NCBI GenBank assembly: GCA_021292105.1
Contig: CM037874.1
Location: 58,940,539-59,004,538, forward strand
Direction: 5' to 3'
Length of the DNA: 64,000 bases
From: Anadara kagoshimensis
Taxonomy: Eukaryota > Mollusca > Bivalvia > Arcoida > Arcidae
Translations under genes and position numbers: made by a program
Shown here: piece by piece, positions 44,457 through 57,100 of the stretch
Layout: every line of letters begins with the position of its first letter
How positions within the stretch are numbered: the first letter of the stretch is position 1
The notes under the pieces: generated by a model
The model's input: the letters and a program-made list of their open reading frames with translations, nothing else
What the model was told of the DNA's origin: nothing
Databases searched by the model: none

Positions 44457-47400
44457 TCATTTCTGAAAATTCACAAGTTATCTATTATTCAGCAGTTATC
44501 TCGCTTTATGTACCAATAAGATATTTCTCTGATATCATATCTTGCAGGTCATAGAGCCAAAGAACACTATGTTAGTGTTAATACCAGCTTTAATGTTAAA
44601 GAGGTCAGTATGTTATAGTAGCGACAATAGAACACAAAACATATTATTATATGACTGAATGGTTTCCTTTTCTCTGAATGGTCAATTTCATTGGTACATA
44701 CAGCGATATTCAATAAAAATGTTTAAAAAAGTCAGAAAATAGCTGGCAGACCACTTGAACGCAATAAATAATAACAAAAAGTTGGCGGACCACTTTTCGA
44801 AGGGACTTTCTGTAAAACGTTTGCGTCTGTGGAAACCGGCTGCTGTCGATACTCTACCACTGAACAACTGAATCGTCAGAAAGACTAAAGATATATTTTT
44901 TTTCGTCCTAGCTTCTTTCAACTTTCAACGCTAGATGGCGCTTATTATAAGATACCGGTTTTATAAAAGGGTCGCCTGTTTTTTAAAAGCCAGCTCATAT
45001 TTATTACATTAAGCTTTATGTTTCACTATTCAAATGTTTCATTGTTTAAAACAAACTTATAAATAAACTTATAACAAACATTTTGTTTTAGTTGTTGGAG
45101 AGACATCCAGATGCATTTTTTGCCGGCAGTGCTTTTCCCGATGCTTTTGACGACATAAAATGTGAGAATGGTGGGTATATAAATTTGTTTTACGTTAATT
45201 TATTTCATTAACGAAGATTTCAATTTGACCGATGGAATGAGAACATCATGGTAAGCTATAAGGTTTACATTATAGGCTATAGTACTTGTTCCATCAAGTA
45301 GTTCCCGTTACCCTTTTCGTCATTTCTGAAAGAGAACGACAATTAAGACAGGGCACAATTATGATATAGTACAGTCATGTCTAAAGTTTAACACTAAGTA
45401 CACCGATTAAACAAAATTCGTTATTATAAACTCATATAATTCTAGAACTCTAATTCGTCTAAACCGTACCACGTGGTCTATATATTTTATTGACTTGAAG
45501 CGCTTACAAAATAAACGTATTGACTTTAAACGGATGATGGTGCTCCAGATGTTAGAGGAAATCACAGATCTACAGACTTTATGTTATTTTCACAACTTCC
45601 GGTTAGACTACTTTGCGATGGCTTCACGTCGTAAATGCTACCCTGTCAGAGGAATCAAACGGCTTAATTTTAGATTCGGTGGATACTGAAAATACTAAAA
45701 GAGCTACAAATATGGCAGCCAAGGCGTTTCGGGAATATTTGTTTGAAGAACAGTTGCCATTAAATTTTGAAACATTTGATAAACAGCAACTCGATGAACA
45801 TCTCTGGAAATTTTTTTTATCGAAATGAGCAACACAAATGGGCAGATGTATAAAAATCCACCTTAATTTCATATAGACATGGAAATCAGAGGCATCTTGA
45901 AAAACTATGCCCAAATGACAGGATTGACATTGTTAAAGGCGATGATTTTTAAACTAGTACAAAGGCCTTAAAAACCATGACAAAACAATGGAAGCGAAGC
46001 AGTTTATATATTTTTACCTCATTTGGTTTATAATAAAACAATTGTCATGCTATAAGTATATATTAATTTAAAAATTATTAAAAAAAAAAAAAAAAAAAAA
46101 AACTTTAAAACTTTTTCAGATTTATCATGGCAGCATCATTTCATAAGGATGTGACCTGATTTATAAGGTCGGTATCTGTTCAAAACATTCTATTTCAAAA
46201 CGCCTGCAAACTTCGTAACATGTTTTTAAACTTAACTTCAAACTGAAAAATTTCTATATCCAAAAACTTCACATTTTATCCTTATAAGGACTGATTGATA
46301 ATTTGTCAAGTTGATGACATCACAAATTCCCTGTCCAAACTATAACGACAAACAAATGATATTGAACAACTGGCAACCGAGCTTCAGAACCTTTTTGTCA
46401 GCTCAGTGTTAAATTTTCAACATGAACATATATGAAAGAATTCCACTACAAAGCAGAGGTTGGTTCTATTAGTCTCAGATGACTCTCACTGAGTCATTTT
46501 TTGTTTTTGTTCATCTATTTGTCGGTCGATACATAAAATTTCAGATGACCCTCAGAGAACATTTATCAGATGAAACTCACTGGATGTCATTTGTTTTCTT
46601 TTTATCTGTTTGAAGGTCAATACAGAAATGTTTCAGATGACAGGTACTGGACGTCATTTTTGTTTTCTGTTCATCTATTTGAAGGTCATTACAGAAATGT
46701 TTCAGATGACACTCACTGGATGTCTTTTTTTTATCCTTTCATCTGTTTTAAAGTCAATACATAAAATGTGTCAGATGACACTCACTGGATGTCATTTTTT
46801 CATTTATTTGAAGGTAAATACAGAAATGTTTCTGATGACACGCACTTGACGTCATTTTTAAATGCAACAATAAATTATATCAGAAGACTTCCACAACCGG
46901 ACGATGTAAGTGTTTGAACATTACAGTAATTGTTACAAATGGACAGTATTCTACAAATCTCTGAGTTTTATCATACTTGTTTTTCTTTAACGAGGCACTT
47001 CTAAATGTACGAACATAAAAAGGACCTTTTTTTAGTTTTTCGCTATAACACAGCAACAAATTGAACAATCTTGTAATGGCATGTTAGCATAGTTTTAATA
47101 GAAAATTTCATTTTTACCTCTTGAAAATTCGGAAAATTAAATTAAATCTGTCCTACAAGTTTTTGAAAAAAAAACTAACCTTAAATAAGTCAAAATTAAT
47201 TTTCTAGAATGTTAATAAAACCCATGTCGCCGTGCTTAATTGCTCGCAATAACTTTTCAAAGACACGTAATCTAATACGAAAAATTACAAAAACAATTTG
47301 CTTTGCACGGAAATGGAAGTTATAACACGGATTGGCACTCATTGACGTCATATAAATATAGACGGCGTAATTTACGCGGAATATGTGATGTGCAATATGT

Positions 47401-48070
47401 CCAATTCTTTCTTTTTTAACTGAACATAAACTTCATTTCTATATTTATTTTGTTTATACTGTATATGTATTTATGATATTTTACATTTTAGGGGACAGAA
47501 AAGTTAATAACATTTATGTTTGGAATTCTCTCTCACCAAGTGTCTGATATGTTATGGGAAAGTATAGGAATAGAGCAAGGATTCTTACAAGCAATGGCAA
47601 ATGTAAGTTCTGCAAACAAATATACACGCGTTTTGTTTGTTTTTTGTTAAACTTCTTTTAGATTTTTTATTTTACAAAAATCAGGTTAGTTTATGTTTTC
47701 AAAATGGGTCTTTCGATGGATAGCTGGTTTTTAATTAAATAAGTGGGACGGGCTTTACAATAGTATACTTTAGCTACTCATCTGCAATACCCCAAGTTTC
47801 TGTTCGAAACAGGAACTTTCAACTATGTCTTTATCTCTCTTGTCGTATTTATTTGGACACTTATTTTATTAGCTCGTGTTTCACATTTTTTGTAAGCGGT
47901 CTGGTGTAAAGATTTGTCAGTTCGCCATGCCGAAGGTTGGTGTGTTTCTCTAGACATTCCATATCCATTGTCCATCCCCGTACCTATACCGGCCTACCTG
48001 TAAATTTAAGAAGTAAAATGGCACTCTACTCCATCTTCTGTCAGTACTACTGCTAAAAATAGGTTATAGA

Positions 48071-48105
<35 letters not shown>

Positions 48106-51100
48106 GGGGACGACAAGCCAAGTGAAAGGATAGGCAAACAACAATTAACTGTCCTTTTAACCTTTAATTAACTTTTATTATTTTAAGAATATTTACAATT
48201 CTATTATTACAACTTCGATAACAGTTTAATTGTCATTATATGTTATCAGCCGATAACAACACTAGAAAGTAGTTCCGGCATTGTTGACAATCTGTGTCAA
48301 CGGGTTTCTAGATCCCCACTTTGACGTTGCGCGTAACGTTGAAAACGGAAAAACCGAAAGATATTCACACTTTGCCCAATAACTTCAGTCAGGTATACTC
48401 ACAAGTTTTACGTTTTCAAATTTCACATTCATTTTTAACTCGAGAATGTTAACCAATTTGTAATTATTCAATTTAAATCATAAAGAAGGAAAAGTCTGTA
48501 CTATTTTTTTCACGTCGACAATATCATCGGCATTTCCATCTGCCATTAACGCAGTGGAGTACCATCGAAAAATACATTGTAATGTTTGTTGATGTTATCA
48601 TGGGAAATATTGAAAATATAAGAAATAACGACAACTGTTTTAAGTTATCGTGGTATAAGTAATAATGACGTTTTGCAAATTGAATGAAATGTCTTTATTT
48701 CTTAAACCTATATTGTGTATGTATAAAGTAAAAAAAAACTATCTATATATTGGGTGTGTCCCCTAATATGAATAATCTTAATGAAAGGTCAAGCGGAGAG
48801 GTCAATGTTGTTTGTCTATAAATGCTACAATAATGTCGTGTTGATACAAAATATAAATCAGTTCCCTTTGGTATAGTCAGGATCTAGCACAGGTGTATTG
48901 ATACGCTTGAGGTTAAATTTGCATTATTTTATTGGTTTCAGATTGACTTCCATGGTTCGATAGCTAATGCGACTACGTATGGTAACATAGGTACTTGTAC
49001 TTCTATTATTTTTATTTTATAGAAAAAATGTATAAAACCGTTACCACCGACGAAATGTCTGTAAGAATGACGTTATTGTAGTAAAAATGTCGTTTAGAGA
49101 AGGTGGGGTTTCGAATTTAGTTTTATCTCACTTCGATAGATCTCCGACTTAGAGAGTGTTTCAGGTCTACAACGCTTGAGTATTTTACAGCCATTGTCCG
49201 GGTACTATATGTTCTAATAAAGCTTCTCGGTTGCATGTAATTTATTATATGGATTTTTTTTCCAAACTTCTTCAACACAATTAAAATCGGTTACTTTACT
49301 GCTAAGCTTACATAGCTACCTGGGGAACCTTGTTGCTTTTTTATGAATTGATATTTTCAATGCCAGTTACTAGATGGACATCCCGTGCCATATAAAATTA
49401 CACCAGAGGTTGTATGCTGTTTGGTTAATATCATTACCTAGATTTTCCGTGCTCTAATCATTCTCTCGTTCCATTTAATCATGTTTTTATGACCGGATTT
49501 GTTCTTGTCAATAAACATTTTTTTAATTGTTTGTTAAAATGAATTGGTATTTTTGGCGTCGTGTTAAATTTGAACCGCCTTTTCTGCGGTGTTGTTGTTT
49601 GCAGTAATACTGTTACCAAAATTTTATTCACGGATATTAACTTTCGCGATTTTCTTGCCAAAACCCCGATTGCGACTGTTAACCTTCGTGGTATTTGCCA
49701 TAGCTGCATATTTTGTATAAATAATACCATTTTCAAAAAACAATTTCGCGTCGATTTACTTTCGCGATCACCTGTCCTCGCGAAACACGCAAATGTCAAT
49801 CGCCATAAATAAAAGATCATTTACAATATTTAGTCACATTTATAAAGTAAACATCCAATACAACGTAAATTTATATTTTTGAAAAAGGTAAGGAGTTAGG
49901 TTGCCAGTTGTTATTCAGTGCTAGACGAATACATGTATACCATTATACAAAAATTGGCGCCAAATATTCCACTTAATGTAGCATGAATGTGTTTGATATA
50001 GCGTGTTTCTACTAGTACTTTACATCTATTGTTTTCATCATTTACTCCGTTAACTATTTGTTCTCTTTTTTCTTGATATTTTATGTAAAGGAGCAGAAGT
50101 TGTTAATCTATACTTACTTTACTGGGACTACATGGACTTTCTCATCAATCCTATCTGGTATGTATTCATTATTCATCTCACCAAAACACCTTAGCCACCC
50201 ACCTTTTCCAACCATGTAACATGTTCAAAGCGGCCACATATATGTTAAGATGTTGTATGGTAACTAAGGGTTCCAGTAGTGGTTTTTAGATATTGATCAG
50301 AGGCGTAGCAACCTATAAGGCAACCGAAGAAAATGCTTTGGGAAAAATGCACTGAATTGTAAGCTACATTATTTCAGCTGTTAACTGTCTATACCCAAGT
50401 ATTATTAAGTATTGATTAAATAAAGCAGTCTCTCTAGAATTTTACAAATTGCGTTTTCGAAATCTTAATAGAAGAAATTAAGTGTGATTCTTTATTCATT
50501 TATGTTCTGTAGCTAAACGGGAGATGTTTACCGTTCCGGAGCACCCGATGTCACTTCTTTGGTGGATATATTTAACTTATTGACTATTTTTCAAAGTTTT
50601 TACTTTGCTTTCGGATTGTGATTTGGGCATGGATTAGTATGTTTGTTTTTACTTTGTTTTTGGATTGTGATTTGTACATGGGTTGGTATGTTTTTTTTAT
50701 TTACTTTGGGATTGTGATTTGGACATGAATTGATATGTTTGTTTTTACTTTGTTTTTGGGATTGTGATTTGGGCATGGACCGGTGTGTTTGTTTTTACTT
50801 TGTTATTGGGATTATGATTTGGACATGGACCGGTGTGTTTGTTTTTACTTTGTTTTTGGGATTGTGATTTGTACATGGACCGGTGTGTTTGTTTTTACTT
50901 TGTTTTTTGGATTGTGATTTGGACATGGCCGTCTGTTTGTTTTTACTCTGTTTGTTGGATTGTGATTTGTACATGGACCGGTGTGTTTGTTTTTACTTTG
51001 TTTTGGGATTGTAATTTGGACATGGACCGGTGTGTTTTGTTTTTACTTTGTTATTGGGATTGTAATTTGGACATGGGCCGGTGTGTTTGTTTTTACTTTG

Positions 51101-54100
51101 TTTTTTGATTGTAATTTGGACATGGACCGGTGTGTTTGTTTTTACTTTGTTATTGGGATTGTGATTTGGACATACACCGGTGTGTTTGTTTTTACTTTGT
51201 TATTGGGATTGTAATTTGGACAAGGGCCGGTGTGTTTGTTTTTACTTTGTTTTTTGGATTGTAATTTGGACATGGACCGGTGTGTTTGTTTTTACTTTGT
51301 TATTGGGATTGTGATTTGGACATGGACCGGTGTGTTTGATTTTACTTTGTTATTGGGATTGTGATTTGGACATGGACCGGTGTGTTTGTTTTTACTTTGT
51401 TATTGGGATTGTGATTTGGACATGGACCGGTGTGTTTGTTTTTACTTTGTTATTGGGATTGTGATTTCGACATGGACCGGTGTGTTTGTTTTTACTTTGT
51501 TTTTGGGATTGTGATTTGGACATGGACCGGTGTGTTTGTTTTTACTTTGTTATTGGGATTGTGATTTGGACATGGACCGGTGTGTTTGTTTTTACTTTGT
51601 TATTGGGATAGTGATTTGGACATGGACCGGTGTGTTTGTTTTTACTTTGTTTTTGGGATTGTGATTTGGACATGGACCGTTGTGTTTGTTTTAGATTGAT
51701 ATACATACTATCCGCTTTTATTTTTCTGTTCCTACTACTGTGTTTTTAGTTTGTAATGTTATTGTACCCCCAAAAACTATTTTGAGGTGGTATATAGGAA
51801 TCACCATGTATATCCGTCTGACTGTCTGTATGTTCATCTATCTTTCTGTGTAAAATCGTACCCGGACTATTTATCTAATAGCTGTTGTGGATGACTGTCA
51901 TAAAACTTCACAGGTCCCAAGGTGTGTTATGATCTTAAACCAAGGTCATATCGTAAAGGTCAAGGTCGCGAGAAAACATTAAATGTTTGAGTGGGAGTAT
52001 TTGGCTCTCAAGAGACAGATCTAGTTATTTTTTTACAGTTCCTAGTGCTGATAATGGTAGTTTTATACATCCTTTTTTTCAGGTATGTACCTACTGATGA
52101 TTTAGTTAAAATTTATAACGAACTTTACGGAGAAGAGAAAATTACCAAAACAGTAATAGACAGATGTTCTACAATGCAGCTGGGATATGCGTACGTACTT
52201 TGAACAACTAAACGTCAGACCTTTTAAACTTTCATTTTTATTAGTTGTAAAACTGTAATATATGGGTAAATATTATTTTGTATCATTGGTTTTTAAAAAT
52301 TGCTTATTTATGTTCAAGAGATAAAAAAATTATCATGGATATATTTAACATACTGTAGTTCCTTTTTCCTTTCATTCTTAAATTCGATTTTACACGTGAC
52401 TGTTGCATTTAGCTTTAAACAGAAATTGCGTACTCTTTTGGAGAACCCGGCCTTCCTTCCGTGTTGGAAGTTCACGTGTTTAACAAAATTTGTCAGTTTC
52501 AAAGGTTTTACTTCGGTAATATGATTTGAACATGGATGTGTATGTTTGTTTTTCATTTTGTAATAATCATACTCTAGACGGCCGTTTCGAAATACAATTC
52601 CTCATCAGTACTGCTTGGACTAAAATTATGAAAACAAAATTATTTTGAAGATGTTGAAAAGCTACCCGAAGGACCAAAAATATATTTTACCAAATTAAGC
52701 TAAAAAAATACTTTGCATGAGAGAGTATACTTTATGTTTTGAGAAATTTCAAAGTTTAACTTGCAAGAAATTTAGACAATTATAGTATATTTCTGACAGT
52801 AATACGAAATTATTACCAACTGAGTTTGTGATATCCTCGGGGAACCAGCCACCAGCAGAGATATATCGGCTCAGGGGTTTAAATTATATTAAATTATACC
52901 ATTTCAATTTTACAGCACAAGACGGCCGTTTCGGAATACAATTCCTCATCAGTAGTGCTTGGACAAATTGTTTCACATTACGATACATAATTATTTTACA
53001 TTTATTTTTATTTATTCAGAATTGAAGAAGAAGCAGGTCTACGATCGGTATTTATATTTTATATTATTTACACACGTGGCGGATGTAGCTAGCTAATCAG
53101 GGGATGCTCACCCTTCCGGAGTACCCGGCCTCATTTCCCTGGTGGAAGTTCACGTGTCTAACCTAACTTGTTAGTTCCAAAGTTTTTACTTTAATTTGCT
53201 TCTAGATTGTGATTTGGGCATGGATTAGTATACACACGTGGCGGATGAAGCTAACTAAATAGGAGTGGCTTACTCCTCCAGAGCCCCCAGCCTCACTTCC
53301 CTGGTGGAAGTTCACGTGTCTAACCTAATTTGTCAGTTCCAAAGTTTTTACTTTTATTTGCTTCTAGATTGTGATTCGGACATGGATTAGTGTGTTTGTG
53401 GTTTTTTTACATATATTTTACACATGACCAATCTAAATCCAATTCACATTTAGCAATCGTGTGTTAAAGACATTTTGAATATGTATAGTAAGGAATGATG
53501 TGATACTGGAGTCTGGTTTATATAGGATATTATTTTTTTCGGTTTTAGTTGCTTTAAGTTCCCATAAAATGGACATGAACAAGGACAAAACATTATACAC
53601 GCAGTTGTGATACTAGAAGAAAATTTTTCTTAATTTGACGTCCCATAGTAGTCTCAATTGATTACATATGTGACAGGTGTAGCTAGATAAACAGAAGGAA
53701 CGTATCCTTCTGGAGAACCCATAGCCCGTGTTGAACTTCATTTTCTAGTTTTTAGGTGTTTCCTTTGATTTTGAATTTGATTTGGACATGAATTGGTATG
53801 TTTGTTTTGTATTATAACTTTTTACCTATCAAATAGTTTTTATAATTTTCTAATGATTTTGTTTCGTATTTTGGTTCATTATTTTATTTGTCTGATCCTA
53901 GTTGTTCTGTTAAAATAAAGGAACATATAACAGACCTGCTGGTTGTTATATTTATTATATGGCCAATGATTGTGTCCTTTTCTGATTGGCTGAGAAGGCG
54001 TTTTGCGAGCCTGATAAATCGGTATGTTCACCGGTATGATAAATCCTTATATCTACCTCATAAAGTCCATAATTGTTTATGATAGTTATACAGTGGTGCA

Positions 54101-57100
54101 GCTGCTTCCAGTCCATTCCTGATAAATCAGTTGACGGATTACTTCCTTGGTGGAATAGATGATATGACAGTTTGGTCACAAAGACTTTGGGATGATGCTG
54201 TTATTATGTTGGAAAACGGAACACAGTCAGTAAAATTAGTTATTATATTTCATGTAAATTTGTCGGATTCTGATTGGTCAAACGCAGGAAGTTAATCTGG
54301 TACGATTATACGAATTCTAATAAATGGAAGTGGTAATGTTAAAGAAGCAACGTCCTTCCTCAACAACGGGTTGGCAAACAAATTCATATAAATGTAACAA
54401 TTTACCGCCTTTGCGTGCGCCCGTACTTGAACAAGTTCCGTTTTTTCCATTTCGGCATTCAGTATTTTTTGAAACCGTACAACTGATGACACTTGTAAAC
54501 AAACAACTGTCAAACGATGGCGTTTGTCTGTATTTTTGAAGCCGACATAAAAAAAGCTAATTGCATGTTTTTGTTTGCATTGAATACAAGATGCATTCAT
54601 AGAGGTATATTCCATGCGCCTTAAACAGAGCTGAAATAAGTTGTTACAGTGTTGAAACTGATCGTAAAAAAGACTTGAAATACAATAAAAACATGAAATT
54701 TTTGGTTCTGGGTAGTAAAGTGTATTATCTTACTTAGAACAAAAATTGACACCCTCGACTTCATCATAATCCACTTAATCACTTAGAACCAAAATCAGTA
54801 TGTTTATAATATCGTTTCAAGTAAAGTTGGTTGGTTGAATGTTGCTTAACGTCGCATCAGCATTTTTTCAGCTATTCGCGACGAGAACTATTTAATTCAT
54901 CTCTATGGATTAATCTATGAACAATTTTTGTGTATGCATGTGAAGTGTCAGTGTGTTGTATGGTCTGCCTTGTAATAGCGCGCACTCAGGGCGACTTTAC
55001 CGTGCTAGCTCACAGTCAGTACGCCGCAGACAAGCGTTCCACTCCCCAGTCCATTATACTGATACCAGGTGAATCAGTAAAGGCCAACGGTAAGGAAAAT
55101 TCACTTTCCCACATGTGGTCCGAGCTTGACTCGAACTCACAGCGGTGAGAGACCCTGGATTTGAAGACTGACGTCTTATCCATTAGGCCACCGCGCCCTC
55201 TGTTACAAGTAAAGCCATGTATCTGTAATATCATACTTCTGTTTAAGCAGATTCAAATTTCGCATTATTAAAAGAAACATAGTTTTGGTTTCACAATATT
55301 GATCCAAGCAATACTGATGATGAATTGTATTCCAAAATGGCTGTCTAGTACTCTAAAATTTAAACTGTTATAATATGTACCTGTGTGAAAAATAAAAGAA
55401 TTGTCATACTAAAACGATGTTTATTTCTTTTATTGTTATTTATGTTGATGTTTCAAAAATTAAAAAACTTAAATATGTCCTGATGGAAGTGTTATTTTCT
55501 AACTAAATTTGCCCGTTTCAATGTTTTTACATTCGGATTCTAATTTGGACATTGAGTGGTACATTTATAGGTAAACAACTTTGACCTGTCCGCTTTACCT
55601 TTCATGTAAATATCTATCACGGACCAATTACATCTGTGTATCTGTGTATAAGAAACACAGGTGTTTATTCTGTATACATCATGAGATATACTTACACCTG
55701 TGTATTGTGTATATTAACTTGGGTCTTAACACTACCCATGTAATGAACGGACCATCCTATATGAATATTCCTAATGGAAGGTTAAACGGACAGGTCAACG
55801 TTGTTTACCTATATGTTTGCTTCGATTTGAAATATGATTGAGTATTTTGCAGTTGTTAATTCATAGATAAGTCGCATGTTTGCTATATTGTTCCATATTT
55901 TTTAACAGAGCTTGTAATATACAGAACAAGAATACCTTATTTATTGACTGTAAAACGAAACAAGGCAGGGGACACAACAATGAACAACGACAAACTACAA
56001 ACATGGTCAGGGAATATAGCCATCAACACAAAAATAAATATAACTATGACGACTTTGACGTAGAGAGGAAGCATAGAGGAATTCAAATCAGACCAAAATC
56101 AAGTTTAATGGTATGATAAGAAGAATTGACGTTTAAGAGCCTATTTAATAAGTAGCGTGTTTTATTTATTCAAACAAAGTCATGTTTAAAAGGGTTTTCA
56201 AAATTGAAATTAACATATGACAAAGGAAAATAAAGCCATGTCTTGTTTGGATACGTAAATCTTTCTTTGGGTTTAGTTTACAATGCATAAAATTGATGTT
56301 TTCTTAATAAGTGTCTTTTAAAAGAAGAGTGTGTTATTGTTTAGATATAATATTGTTTGAGTGTTATATAAATTGTAACTAGAAAATAGCAAAAGATAAA
56401 ATGAGCCTGGGCACGGAATAATATATTTGTTGTTACTTTATGTTCAGATTCAAATTGTAAATATTAATATTTCATTGATGTAATCATAGTATTTTCAAAT
56501 CATCATGCCTCTATCTCCATGCAAGTACGAAGAACGAATCATTTATACTAGTTTAATATTGCATTGTCAGAACTTATTCATCAGATGAATGAAATTTCCA
56601 TAATTTTGGTCCTGTCGTATATTTTTAATTTCATTCCGAAACGGTTGTCAAGTATTGCTAAATTTAAACAGGTTAAGTAATAATTACAGAAAAGAGAAAC
56701 ATGAAATGCTACAACGACCACGGGTTTTTATTACTACACTAAATAACAAATTTCATATATAATTCTGATGTTTCACGAATAATTATTAATCTATGAAAGC
56801 GGTGCTATTGGAAAAGGTGTAATTTCAACGAAATAACCCAAGGTCCAATATGTTTTAACAGTTGTATGAGATGTCGTACTCATACATTTGTAATAGATGT
56901 CGATCATATACTGACTGATGTGCAGAGTATTGTACATTTGTTTTCCTAGAATAAATATCCAGAGCGCAAGACAAAAAGAAGAGTCAGTCGCAAAGAAAAG
57001 CAAACAAAGCCACAAACTAACATAAATAACGATTACAATGTTAACAACACATATGCAAAATTTGGATGGTAAGTATAACATCATAACTGGATAATAATAA

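Noticed and set aside
49561..49820. Overlapping frames on both strands in intron 6
   Set aside because: The sequence is a repeat-like stretch with CGCGA and TTTCGCG words; no protein motif on either strand.
50833..51214. Two Cys/Phe-rich plus-strand frames
   Set aside because: Artefacts of the 50-bp minisatellite: the unit length is not a multiple of 3, so frames drift and end by chance.
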